Source: CBCXVS01 sp965178525
GTDB lineage: Bacteria > Tectomicrobia > Entotheonellia > Entotheonellales > Entotheonellaceae
Assembly: GCA_965178525.1 (NCBI GenBank)
Contig: CBCXVS010000102.1
Span: forward strand, 1-22,601
DNA length: 22,601 nt
Direction of reading: 5' to 3'
Shown: piece by piece, positions 1 to 8,255 of the stretch
Position numbering within the stretch: position 1 is the first letter of the stretch
How the letters are laid out: the number at the start of each line of letters is the position of its first letter
Program-made: the position numbers and the translations under genes
Notes under the pieces: generated by a model
What the model saw: only the letters and a program-made list of their open reading frames with translations
Told to the model about the DNA's origin: nothing
The model's database searches: none

Positions 1-2
1 AG

Positions 3-341
3 GTCCGCACACGGACCTGCATTTCCTTCAACTGGTTCAAACCACTTAAGTTAGGCGTCTTCAGGTCGCACGCTCAGATCCGCAAAGTCATCAACGATGT
101 CCATGATCTCGTCACACATATTGCCACGGCAGTGGAAGATCAAGCGGTAACCACCAAGGATATCGCCCATAATGTGACCCAAGTGGCAACCATTGCGCAG
201 ACCATGGCAGAGAAAATGCAAGAAGTCAACGTGACCAGTAGTGGGATGGCGAGCTTGACTCTCGACCTTGAGACTCATGCGGCTGAACTGGCCTATATGG
301 GCGAGGGATTCAAGCAGGAAGTCAACCGATTTCGGCTGTAA
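3..341 (+). CDS. Methyl-accepting chemotaxis protein, C-terminal fragment
   Basis: This frame is open from the window edge to the TAA at 339-341, so only the 3' end of the gene is present. From about position 78 the translation (IRKVINDVHDLV, then AVEDQAVTTKDIAHNV) has the long polar/hydrophobic heptad pattern of the distal coiled coil of bacterial chemoreceptor signalling domains. These form a cytoplasmic hairpin that controls CheA through CheW. The first 25 or so residues do not look like receptor sequence, so the contig edge may hold a frameshift or junction. The highly conserved hairpin tip (the E-A-A-R-A-G-E region) would lie upstream, outside the window. The nearest possible internal start, GTG at 132, is not a credible gene start because the coiled coil continues upstream of it. 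Family assignment is fairly safe; the ligand is unknown. Confidence 0.72.
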   Translation, partial: VRTRTCISFNWFKPLKLGVFRSHAQIRKVINDVHDLVTHIATAVEDQAVTTKDIAHNVTQVATIAQTMAEKMQEVNVTSSGMASLTLDLETHAAELAYMGEGFKQEVNRFRL

Positions 342-532
342 AAGCGGGGACTCGCTATAGCCGCGAACCGGTTTGTGTAGGCTTTCCGATCGTCTCCGCT
401 GGCAGAGGCGCAAGTCGGCTTGAAAAGTGCGGGTGAAATTCTTATCCTCTGGGGACATCGATGCCACGCTTTGGCACGCTAGCTGCACCAGTTTACACCC
501 GTAAGGTTGCCGATCTAAAGGGGGAAGGGCGC

Positions 533-1204
533 ATGGCCTGTGATGAACAGTTTACCGACGACATTGAGTTCACCATCGGCGTCCCGGACAACATGTCTCT
601 GGATGACGACGACGACGAGGAAAACGAAGAGGAGGAGGGCAAAGGCGAACGCGACGGCGAGTTTCTGGGGCGCAGCCTGATCAAATCCCGCACGATCCTG
701 ATTTCGGATCAGATCGATCACAAGCTGACCAGCCGGGTGACGGCGCAGCTATTGCATCTGGACGCCGCCGATCCGAAGGAGCCGATCAAAATCTTCATCA
801 ATTCGCCGGGCGGCAGTGCCGATGACGGCTTCGCAATTTATGACATGATTCGCTTTGTCCGCCCGCGTGTCCGTATCGTCAGTGTGGGCCTCTCCGCCAG
901 TGCGGCCACCATCATCATGCTCGCCGCCGCCAAGGAAGATCGCCTCGCCCTGCCAAACGCGCGCATCATGATCCATCAGCCGTCTATGCGATCGTTCGGC
1001 GCCGCTGAGGATCTCCGCCGTACGGCCGAGCAGATTCTGAAGCTACGCCAGCGCATCAATGAACTCTATGCGGAGGAGACCAAGCAGCCTTTGGACAAGG
1101 TCACCGAGGATACGGACCGGGATTACTGGATGACGGCCGAGGAAGCCGTCGAATATGGACTGATTAGCAAAGTGGTCAGTTCCTATGGCGATCTGGAATC
1201 CTAA
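533..1204 (+). CDS. clpP: ATP-dependent Clp protease proteolytic subunit (ClpP-like serine peptidase, S14) with acidic N-terminal extension
   Basis: This is a cytoplasmic ClpP-type peptidase. The family forms heptameric rings that degrade proteins unfolded by ClpX- or ClpA-type ATPases. The start at ATG 533 is preferred because a GGGGAAGGG purine tract lies just upstream; an ATG at 461 would add 24 residues. From 533 the protein is 223 aa. The catalytic triad is visible: Ser123 in GLSASAA, His148 in RIMIHQP, and Asp197 in DRDYWM. The oxyanion strand INSPGGS (90-95) and the C-terminal AEEAVEYGLISKV are also typical. Residues 24-35 are an almost pure Asp/Glu run, where normal ClpP has a short propeptide. 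The residue after the nucleophile is Ala rather than the usual Met-Gly, so this is probably a divergent paralogue rather than the main housekeeping ClpP. The gene stands alone, with no clpX beside it. A hairpin with a T-run lies 140 bases downstream. Confidence 0.88.
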   Translation: MACDEQFTDDIEFTIGVPDNMSLDDDDDEENEEEEGKGERDGEFLGRSLIKSRTILISDQIDHKLTSRVTAQLLHLDAADPKEPIKIFINSPGGSADDGFAIYDMIRFVRPRVRIVSVGLSASAATIIMLAAAKEDRLALPNARIMIHQPSMRSFGAAEDLRRTAEQILKLRQRINELYAEETKQPLDKVTEDTDRDYWMTAEEAVEYGLISKVVSSYGDLES

Positions 1205-1346
1205 CGGTCACGCGGACCTCGTCCGAAGATGAGCCGTCACATGGGTCGGGAGCCATGCCCTTGAGGCGCAGAGTTCGGCTTCCACGCCTCGCTGCTGGCG
1301 TATATCCTCGAATGAGCCGTCTCATTGACGCTTTTCAGGCGAAGGG

Positions 1347-1427
1347 ATCCGCTAAGGACGCGAAGGGACACGAAGGGGACGAAGCCGTCTTGATTCTTCG
1401 TGATCTTCGTGTCCTTAGCGGATTTTT
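1347..1427 (+). terminator. Large imperfect hairpin plus T-run downstream of clpP; probably a dispersed repeat unit
   Basis: Positions 1347-1365 (ATCCGCTAAGGACGCGAAG) are the inverse of 1405-1423 with one mismatch over 19 bp. An inner pair, CACGAAG (1369-1375) with CTTCGTG (1396-1402), extends the fold. Five Ts (1423-1427) overlap and follow the right arm on the + strand, so it could terminate clpP transcription. The sequence style (repeated GGACACGAAG) is that of short repeats scattered through many uncultured bacterial genomes, so its role may be incidental. Confidence 0.55.
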
Positions 1428-1460
1428 CGTGGGCGTATGCACGGATCATGTGAGCACCTC

Positions 1461-2273
1461 TTAGAACATGCCGGCCACTTTGGCGGCGATGTCCCGAAAC
1501 GCCATCGCCTCGGGTGCATCGGGGACCGCTTGCATGAGCGGGTGGCCAGCGTCAATGCTACGGCTGATCGCGATGTCCATCGGGATGCGCCCGAGCTGTG
1601 TCAACGCCACGTCCTCGACGGCCCACTCGCGCTCGCTGCGGGAAAATACCTCAACGCTTTCGCCGCAATGGGGGCAGTACAGGTAGCTCATGTTCTCGAT
1701 GATACCCAGGATCGGCACACCTGCCTGGCGAAACACGCCCAACGAGCGGCCCGTGTCCATCAGGGACAGATCTTGAGGGGTGGTCACGATCAAGACGCCG
1801 TCGGTCTCGATGGCGCGCAATAGGGTGTTCTGTGGCTCACCTGTGCCAGGGGGAAAATCGAGTAACAGGAAGTCAAGTTTGCCCCACATAACGTCTTGTA
1901 AGGTCTGCCGCAGCAGCCGGCCGGCAACGCCAGCATCGAGCTTGATCGTGTCGGTATCGCCCAGCACGAGCCCGATGGACATGACTTTCAGCCCAAAGCG
2001 TTCGATCGGCGGAATATAGGGGGTGCGGTCCGTACGGGTGATGGGGATCTGCAGGCGGCCGCTGCTGGACGCTTTGCGCCGCATGCCGAGCATCAGGGGC
2101 ACGTTCGGTCCATATAGATCGGCATCAAACAGACCGACACGTGCGCCGTTTTGGTGCAGCGCGAGCGCGAGATTCACGGCAACCGTGGTCTTGCCGACCC
2201 CGCCCTTGCCGCTTGCAACGGCTAGGATATGTGACGTGTTTGCTATGCGGATTGCCGATGAGCTTGGAGGCAT
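1461..2273 (-). CDS. Mrp/ApbC/NBP35-type P-loop ATPase, iron-sulfur cluster carrier
   Basis: This is a cytoplasmic scaffold/carrier that passes Fe-S clusters to apo-proteins, in the MinD-like deviant Walker ATPase family. The 270-aa protein has the deviant Walker A loop GKGGVGKTT (22-30), the DADLYGPNVP switch (50-59), LLLDFPPGTG (136-145) with a Walker B-like Asp, and a C-P-H-C pair (Cys200/Cys203) in ENMSYLYCPHCG, the family's cluster-binding motif. ATG at 2273 is chosen because AGGTG lies 8 bases upstream; a GTG at 2282 would add three residues. The N-terminal MIP18/DUF59 domain found in many Mrp proteins is absent. It converges with clpP and has no Fe-S biogenesis genes beside it. Confidence 0.9.
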   Translation of the reverse strand: MPPSSSAIRIANTSHILAVASGKGGVGKTTVAVNLALALHQNGARVGLFDADLYGPNVPLMLGMRRKASSSGRLQIPITRTDRTPYIPPIERFGLKVMSIGLVLGDTDTIKLDAGVAGRLLRQTLQDVMWGKLDFLLLDFPPGTGEPQNTLLRAIETDGVLIVTTPQDLSLMDTGRSLGVFRQAGVPILGIIENMSYLYCPHCGESVEVFSRSEREWAVEDVALTQLGRIPMDIAISRSIDAGHPLMQAVPDAPEAMAFRDIAAKVAGMF

Positions 2274-2725
2274 CGTATGCACCTATGGTGATCATATTGC
2301 AAGGAACGGAGACAAGATTACCGCAGATGGGTCGAATTATACCAATAAAACGATGAACATGAGTATCTCCTTCAGAAGCCGTTGTAAAATTGTCGCGAGC
2401 GCAGGGAAAACAAGGCACGAGTTCTCCATGTCTTTGAATACAGAGATATGGGGTCGGGCTCCGACCAGGGCGTGCTATTTTTTATCTTTATTTGGCTCAT
2501 CCAGCTCGCTCTGCAAATTATAATGGCCACGGCGATATCGTTTTGGCGTGTACTTCCCTCGATGGTATATAATTTGTCATTCATGCTCACAAATTGAATC
2601 AACACGTTTCACTGCCTTCCCTTCTTAACAACTTCATTACATTTATACATGAGAATAGACAAACATTATTGATGATATGTGAACTGTTGTTTTAGACAAG
2701 TAAACTTCATCCAGGATATGTAGAC
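2274..2725. other. AT-rich intergenic region, divergent upstream region of mrp and the sulfotransferase
   Basis: This stretch has no convincing gene. The part from about 2500 to 2725 is clearly richer in A+T than the flanks and presumably holds the sulfotransferase promoter, although I cannot assign -35/-10 boxes with confidence. It contains a short hairpin at 2452-2466. A minus-strand open frame at 2372-2605 has low-complexity, unrecognisable translation and is not called. Confidence 0.5.
2452..2466. repeat. Short perfect hairpin GGTCGG-GCT-CCGACC
   Basis: This is a perfect 6-bp stem with a 3-base loop, followed 11 bases later by TTTTTT (2478-2483). It resembles the GGTC-rich hairpins of REP-type dispersed elements more than an intrinsic terminator, because the T-run is too far from the stem. 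Confidence 0.4.
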
Positions 2726-3670
2726 ATGGCGGACTACAGCACACTTGTACAGCAGAAGATTCCGTATCTATATATTGCAGGATCAAGCTTCTCTGGTTCT
2801 ACATTGCTCTCTTTTCTGCTGAACACGCACCCGGATATGACCACGATGGGAGAAGCGGGACCGTACGAAAAAGTCAACGTCGATAAGTTCCCTTGCTCAT
2901 GTGGCGTCCTCATGGTGCAATGCCCCTTCTTTGCCACACTCGAGCAACACATCAATCACTTAGGCAGCGCCTTTAGTTTGGGCAATTGGCGCACCCGGTT
3001 TCATTTGAGCCCATACCGGCCCTTGGACATTCTCTTGGCGCGCCCCTTACGGAGCGTCTTTCTCGAGCACGTCAGGGACGCGCTCGTTCCTTATTATCCC
3101 GGATACCGACAGCGGATCGATGAGATCAGTCAGCGCGTCGCCCATCTCGCCCAGGCGGCATTGATGATCCAGGGCAAACGTGTCTTCGTGGATGCATTGA
3201 AGGATCCCATGCGCATCAAGTTCTTAAAAGATATGGCCGCCTTGGACCTGAGGGTCCTCCATCTCGTGCGTGATGTACGCGCCGGGGTCACAAGTCTGAT
3301 GAAACATCAGGGCAAGCCCAACCCGGCCTGGGCGACGCGCCGGTGGTGTCGGGTCAACCTGGCGGTCGATCACGCGCGGCGCTATGTCTCGGCGGAGCGG
3401 TGGCTGCAGCTCCGCTATACCAATCTGTGCGCCGATCCCCAGGAGAGTATCGATCTCATTGCGGATTTTATGGATGTGCCACGCGCGCCCATACCGAAAA
3501 ATTTTTACACGGCGGAACATCATATCATCGGGAATCGGATGCGGCGGCAAGGCGAGGGCATCGTCAGAGAAGACCTCTCCTGGAAGGAGCGCCTGACGGA
3601 ACGTGACCTACGCGTCATCGCTCGCATTGGCGGCAAGGTCAATCGGGATTTTGGGTACGATTTTCCCTAA
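2726..3670 (+). CDS. PAPS-dependent sulfotransferase family protein
   Basis: This probable soluble enzyme transfers a sulfuryl group from PAPS to a hydroxyl or amine acceptor, likely a glycan or lipid given its neighbour. The 314-aa protein has a 5'-phosphosulfate-binding loop near the N-terminus (GSSFSGSTLLSFLLN, 19-33) and a matching 3'-phosphate-binding segment LHLVRDVRAGVTSLMK (178-193), with Arg182 and Ser190 as the expected ligands. A Cys-rich patch (CSCGVLMVQC, 57-66) recurs in related bacterial sulfotransferases. It begins at ATG 2726 after an AT-rich upstream region and ends 37 bases before a GT4 glycosyltransferase, so the two are probably co-transcribed. Acceptor specificity cannot be read from the sequence. 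Confidence 0.82.
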   Translation: MADYSTLVQQKIPYLYIAGSSFSGSTLLSFLLNTHPDMTTMGEAGPYEKVNVDKFPCSCGVLMVQCPFFATLEQHINHLGSAFSLGNWRTRFHLSPYRPLDILLARPLRSVFLEHVRDALVPYYPGYRQRIDEISQRVAHLAQAALMIQGKRVFVDALKDPMRIKFLKDMAALDLRVLHLVRDVRAGVTSLMKHQGKPNPAWATRRWCRVNLAVDHARRYVSAERWLQLRYTNLCADPQESIDLIADFMDVPRAPIPKNFYTAEHHIIGNRMRRQGEGIVREDLSWKERLTERDLRVIARIGGKVNRDFGYDFP

Positions 3671-3707
3671 ATCAGTCCACTTAAAACAACGGGACGTGGA
3701 GTATGCT

Positions 3708-4946
3708 ATGCGCATTTTGGTCTATGCCGACTTTTTTTCGCCTTCTATCGGAGGTATTGAGAGTTCCAATCATCTCGTGGTCACGAAATTGGCGCAGCTC
3801 GGCCACGACGTTCAACTCATCGTGTTTAACGCCACGGGGATCGCCGAGTATGCCGAAGGCCTCGATGTCGAAACCCACATCGCGCCGATTTGGTCCTTCG
3901 CCACCATGAATAGCCTGACCGGCATCTTCCTGAATACCGCGTTATTCCGGGCGCATGCCCGGCTGGTCCACAAGGTTATCCGGCGCTTTCATCCGCAGGG
4001 TATGATCATGACCGAAAACCGGGCGAATTTGTTTTGGGGCGGATGGGCCGAACGCATCGGCGTCCCCTATGTGTCATACTCGAGTACGCCACGTTTTGCC
4101 ACCAGGGCGGGCCATGCCTCGTTGCGCGGCAGAATTCGGTACGGCCTCTGGCAACGTGTGTTGCGAAGCTATCGCGCCGCGGCCGCCCTGCTCGTGGCAA
4201 GCGAGAGCACACGCCAGGCCATTCGCGACGCCGCGCCAGAGCTGGCCACGCCAATCGGCCTGGCGCCCCATGCGGTGGATGACGCCTTTCTGGCACAGCC
4301 CGCCGACCCGGCCAAGGCCGCTTCGCTACGTCAGCAATATGGCATTCCCGAGGATCATTTCGTGCTTTTAACCGTGACCCGCGTGACAGAGGACAAAGGC
4401 GTCGATGATGGGCTGCGCGCCATTACCGGCCTGCCACGGAACGAACGCGACCGGGTGACCTATCTGATTGTTGGGGATGGACCGGACCGCAGCAAACTCG
4501 AACATTTACGCGATGCTCTCGGACTCGGCCGCCACGCCATCTTTGCCGGCACCATCGACCATCGCGAGGTCGTAGACTATTTCGATATCGCCAATGTCTT
4601 TTTACTGCCATCGCGGCGCGGCAAGATGGAGTCGTTTGGCATTGTGTTCGCCGAGGCCGGTGCGCGCGGCAAGCCTAGCATCGCCTATCGCGTGGGTGGC
4701 GTGCCCGAGGTCATCGACCATGAACAAACGGGCTTCGTCCTTCCCATGGCTGACACCAATGCCATGCGAGACCGCATCCATCAACTGTTGCACGAGCCCG
4801 AGTTAGCTCGAGGTATGGGACACGCGGCGCGCGACAAAGTGGAACGTTGTTATTCTTCCGAGACCTTTGTCCGATCCTTCGAAGCGCACTTGGCCGCGGC
4901 CGCGGCCCGCACAGACGCTCCGGCCCTTCAGCGCGTCAGGGTGTGA
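3708..4946 (+). CDS. Glycosyltransferase family 4 (GT-B fold)
   Basis: This is a cytoplasmic or membrane-associated enzyme that adds a sugar from a nucleotide-sugar donor to a growing glycan or lipid. The 412-aa protein starts with a Rossmann strand and the GT4 glycine turn (MRILVYADFFSPSIGGIESS). The second domain has TVTRVTEDKGVDDGLRAI, YLIVGDGPDRSKLE, and the donor-binding EX7E segment around MESFGIVFAEAGARGKPSIA, followed by GGVPEVI. ATG 3708 is chosen over upstream in-frame codons because GGAG lies 7 bases before it and the Rossmann strand begins at once. It follows the sulfotransferase by 37 bases, suggesting a two-gene operon for a sulfated glycan. The product is unknown. Confidence 0.87.
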   Translation: MRILVYADFFSPSIGGIESSNHLVVTKLAQLGHDVQLIVFNATGIAEYAEGLDVETHIAPIWSFATMNSLTGIFLNTALFRAHARLVHKVIRRFHPQGMIMTENRANLFWGGWAERIGVPYVSYSSTPRFATRAGHASLRGRIRYGLWQRVLRSYRAAAALLVASESTRQAIRDAAPELATPIGLAPHAVDDAFLAQPADPAKAASLRQQYGIPEDHFVLLTVTRVTEDKGVDDGLRAITGLPRNERDRVTYLIVGDGPDRSKLEHLRDALGLGRHAIFAGTIDHREVVDYFDIANVFLLPSRRGKMESFGIVFAEAGARGKPSIAYRVGGVPEVIDHEQTGFVLPMADTNAMRDRIHQLLHEPELARGMGHAARDKVERCYSSETFVRSFEAHLAAAAARTDAPALQRVRV

Positions 4947-5003
4947 CGGCCTGACGCCACATACCAACCCCGGATTCGCCAGCCCCTCCTGCACGCTCCT
5001 GTC

Positions 5004-5058
5004 GCGGAATGCGGAATCAAACTCATCTTGCCCATTCCGCATTCCGCATTCCGCATTC
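5004..5058. repeat. ATTCCGC 7-mer repeat cluster, hairpin-forming
   Basis: Two head-to-tail copies of GCGGAAT (5004-5017) face three tandem copies of ATTCCGC (5034-5054) plus a partial fourth, so either pair can form a 14-bp stem. Degenerate versions of the same word appear at 11088-11108, 12116-12134 and 16798-16817, all at gene boundaries. It may help terminate transcription after the GT4 gene, but there is no T-run. Confidence 0.6.
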
Positions 5059-5153
5059 AAGTCAACCCAGCTCGTGGCAGAGTCGTTTTCACGGGCGGGG
5101 CACAGCACGTTTATGATAAAGTCTTGAGTTCCAATGGATACCCTTGAGCGCAT

Positions 5154-5160
5154 AGGAGGA
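5154..5160 (+). promoter_or_regulatory. Strong Shine-Dalgarno AGGAGGA fixing the start at ATG 5167
   Basis: AGGAGGA lies 6 bases before ATG 5167, which opens a textbook signal peptide. This shows the gene's true start is upstream of the in-frame amber codon at 5293-5295. Confidence 0.75.
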
Positions 5161-5166
5161 GAGCAT

Positions 5167-7980
5167 ATGCGGTACGGTATGAGAAGAACTCCGTGCAAGG
5201 TCTCAGTCATACTGATCATGGCTGTTGTGGTAACCCTGCTAAGCTGGCATCGTAAAGCGCAAGCGAATAGTTTCACACTTTTTGAATCCGGCTAGGTTCG
5301 TCCCCTTGCCCTCTCGCCCGACGGCGCGACCTTGTTCGCCGTGAACACGCCGGACAACCGCCTGGAAATTTTTCGCGCCACCGACACAGGTCTGCAGCAC
5401 TGCGCCGCCGTGCCGGTTGGTTTGGAGCCGGTTGCGGTGGCGATACGTACAGAGACCGAGGTCTGGGTCGTCAACCACCTCTCCGATAGCGTCAGTGTCG
5501 TGCAGATTGACCCGAATACGTGCGAGACGCCGATGGGTCGCGTCGTGCGCACGCTCTTGGTAGGCGATGAACCCCGCGATATCGTCTTTGCCGGGCCCGA
5601 AGGCAACCGGGCTTTTATTACGGCCGCGCATCGGGGTCAGCATCTGCCGTTCGATCCCCAACTGACGACGCCCGGCATCGGGCGGGCGGATGTTTGGGTG
5701 TTCGATGCCAACACCCTTGGCACGGATCTCGGCGGTACGCCGCTGACTATTTTGACGCTCTTTACCGACACGCCACGGGCCCTCGCCGTGACGCCGGACG
5801 GCACGCGCGTCTATGCCGCCGGCTTCCATACCGGGAATCAGACGACCACGGTCTTTGAAGAAGTCGTGAGCGCCAACGGTGGGCTACCTGAACCGCGCCG
5901 GAACATTGATGGTGAATGGCAACCCGAGACCGGTCTCATCGTCAAATTCGATGGCGCCAACTGGGTCGATGAACGCCGTCGCCAGTGGAACAATCACGTC
6001 AAATTCTCGCTGCCGGATCAGGACCTCTTCGTCATCGATGCCATGGCCACACCGCCGGTCCAGGTTCCGGGGGCAGACGGCGTTTTCGCGCAGGTGAGTA
6101 CGGTCCTCTTCAATATGATAGTAAATCCAGTCAATGGCCATGTCTATGTCGCCAATACCGAGGCCCGGAACGAGGTGCGGTTTGAGGGATTCGGTGTCGT
6201 CGCGGATACGACGGTCATCGGACACCTGCATGAGAGCCGCATCACGGTGCTGCGGGGCCATGAAGCCGTGCCGCGCCATCTCAACAAGCATATTAATTAC
6301 AACGATTGTTGCGCCGCGCTGCCCAATGACAAAAACGCGCGCAGTCTCGCCTTTCCCATGGACATGGCGATCAGCAGCAATGGCGCGACGCTCTATGTTG
6401 CCGCCTTGGGGTCGAGCAAGATCGGCGTGTTTGACACTGCCGAGCTGGAGAACGATACGTTCACGCCGGATATGGCGCATCACATTCGTGTCTCGGGCGG
6501 CGGACCGAGTGGGGTGGCGCTCGATGAGACCCGCCAGCGCCTCTACGTCCTAACTCGTTTCGACAATGCCATCTCCATCATCGATACCGCACAGCGCGCC
6601 GAAGTCGGGCATGTAGCCATGTACAACCCCGAGCCCGAGAGTATCGTGCGCGGCCGTCCCTTCCTCTACGATGCCGCGTTCACCTCGAGCCATGGCGACT
6701 CCGCCTGCGCCAGTTGCCATGTGTTTGCCGATTTCGACAGCCTGGCCTGGGATCTGGGTGACCCGGACGGGAGCACCATCCCGAATCCGAGGCCGTTTAT
6801 CCTCAGCCCACAGGACGTTTTCAGTCCGATCAGCCCACATTTTCGCCCCATGAAAGGCCCGATGACCACCCAGAGTCTGCGCGGCCTCGCCAATCATGGC
6901 CCGATGCACTGGCGCGGTGACCGGCTAGGCGGCAATGACGCGGCGAGCGCCCAGCCAGATAGTGGCACCTTTGACGAGGATGCGGCATTTAAGAAGTTCA
7001 ACCCGGCCTTTGTCGGCCTCTTGGGGCGGCAGAGCGAGCTCACGGATGAGGAGATGCAGGCGTTCACCGATTTCGTCTTGCAGATCACCTATCCGCCGAA
7101 TCCGATTCGCCGCCTCGATAACAGCCTCACGCCCGATCAGCAAAGGGGACGTGATATCTATTTTAGCGCAGGGGCGTCGGACACCTTCTTCAATTGCAAC
7201 GGTTGCCAAGTCTTGGATCCCTCAGGTAACGCCGAGTTCAGTGGTGTGGCGCAGCCAGGCTTTTTCGGCACGGACGGGCGCTACACCTTTGACGCCGAGC
7301 CGCAGGTGTTCAAGGTTCCACATTTACGCAACATGTATCAGAAAATCGGGATGTTCGGTATGCCACGGGCGCGGCTTTTCCTCCCTGAGTCGATCGGGTC
7401 GGACAATGTCTTCATGGGCGATGAGGTGCGTGGTTTCGGATTTTTTCACGACGGCAGCGTCGACACGATTTTCCGTTTTCTCCGTGGCGTGGCTTTCGTC
7501 CGCCGGGCTCCAGGCGGCCTTGATCCCGGCAACCCTGACGGTTTTCCCGTGACGCCGGAAGGCGACGTGCAGCGACGCCAGGTGGAACAATTCCTGCTCG
7601 CCTTCGACAGCAATCTGGCGCCGATTGTCGGCCAGCAGACCACCCTGGCCGCAGCCAATGCGGCGGTTGCCGGACCGCGTGTGGATCTGCTACGCGCCCG
7701 CGCCGAGGCGAGGGAGTGTGATCTGGTGGCCAAACAGCAAGACCGTGGCTATCTCTACCAGAACAACGGGCAATTTGTCCCCGACCGCCGTGATGCGCCA
7801 GCGCTGCGTGATGCCGCGTTACGCGCCCTCGCTGCGAGTGCGGCTGGTGAAATCACCTACACCTGCGTGCCACTCGGCTCTGGCATACGGATGGCGCTGG
7901 ACCGCGATGAGGATGGGTTCCCTGATGGTGATGAGCGGCTCGCCGGCAGCGATCCGGCGAATCCGTTGAGTACACCGTAG
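5167..7980 (+). CDS. Secreted YVTN beta-propeller / cytochrome c (CCP/MauG-like) protein, with in-frame amber at codon 43; likely pseudogene or sequence error
   Basis: The intact frame would encode about 937 residues. Codons 1-33 form a signal peptide: basic start, hydrophobic VSVILIMAVVVTLLSW, and an A-Q-A cleavage site. Codon 43 is TAG (5293-5295), directly before VRPLALSPDGATLFAVN, the first propeller blade; CAG (Gln) is one transition away. The downstream frame is open to TAG 7978-7980. It has repeated YVTN/NHL-like blades (SPDG, VAVTPDGTRVYAAG, YVLTRFDNAISIIDT), then a cytochrome domain with haem motif CASCH (514-518). A second site reads CNGCQ (677-681), lacking the axial His. The C-terminus has a thrombospondin-3-like calcium loop (DRDEDGFPDGDERL). 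The protein is probably periplasmic and electron-transferring; the substrate is unknown. It lies downstream of the GT4 gene but has its own strong ribosome site. A restart after the amber would lack the export signal. Confidence 0.8.
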
Positions 7981-8080
7981 CCCGGCACCAAATTTATGGG
8001 ATATGGACGTCTTTTCCCCTCTCTCTAACGCTCTCCCCATACACGCCGGATGAAAACCATCCCTTCTGTACGCTCCCCAG

Positions 8081-8101
8081 CCCCCCTTTGCGAAAGGGGG
8101 G
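8081..8101. repeat. Perfect 9-bp hairpin CCCCCCTTT/AAAGGGGGG
   Basis: Positions 8081-8089 and 8093-8101 are exact inverses around a GCG loop. It lies 100 bases after the YVTN/cytochrome gene and 115 bases before the exporter leader. There is no T-run. C6T3/A3G6 hairpins of this kind are dispersed in many bacterial genomes, so it may be a repeat element or a weak terminator. Confidence 0.55.
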
Positions 8102-8216
8102 AACCGAAGGGGCTCGAGATGATCGCGTATATTGCCAAGCGTGACCGGTTTGTCTAAAGTGAGAGAACCGACTGCACAGACATGCACCGTCAAGATAGCT
8201 GACGAAGGAGAAAGCG

Positions 8217-8255
8217 ATGACACATGATATGACCGGCGCGGAGATAAACGTATGA
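8217..8255 (+). CDS. 12-codon leader ORF overlapping the exporter start (ATGA)
   Basis: ATG 8217 follows a good ribosome site (AAGGAG, 6 bases before) and encodes MTHDMTGAEINV. Its TGA (8253-8255) overlaps the ATG at 8252 of the exporter in an ATGA arrangement. The exporter start itself has a poor ribosome site, so translation may be coupled through this leader. Alternatively, this is the real N-terminus of the exporter and a one-base indel has split it. Confidence 0.4.
   Translation: MTHDMTGAEINV

Noticed and set aside
1237..1449. 70-aa minus-strand frame over the clpP-mrp gap
   Set aside because: It consists of the hairpin repeat translated (KSAKDTKITK), a known kind of spurious ORF.
2372..2605. 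77-aa minus-strand frame upstream of mrp
   Set aside because: AT-rich, no recognisable domain and no ribosome site; it spans a hairpin repeat.
5034..5058. Tandem ATTCCGC units as a CRISPR or minisatellite array
   Set aside because: There are only three full 7-base units with no spacers and no cas genes. It is a short repeat cluster.
5239..5829. Long minus-strand frame opposite the propeller gene
   Set aside because: The + strand carries clear YVTN blades and codon periodicity, and the minus frame is Arg/His/Gly-rich shadow sequence.
8081..8101. CCCCCCTTT hairpin as a definite terminator
   Set aside because: There is no T-run on either side, so it is listed as a repeat only.
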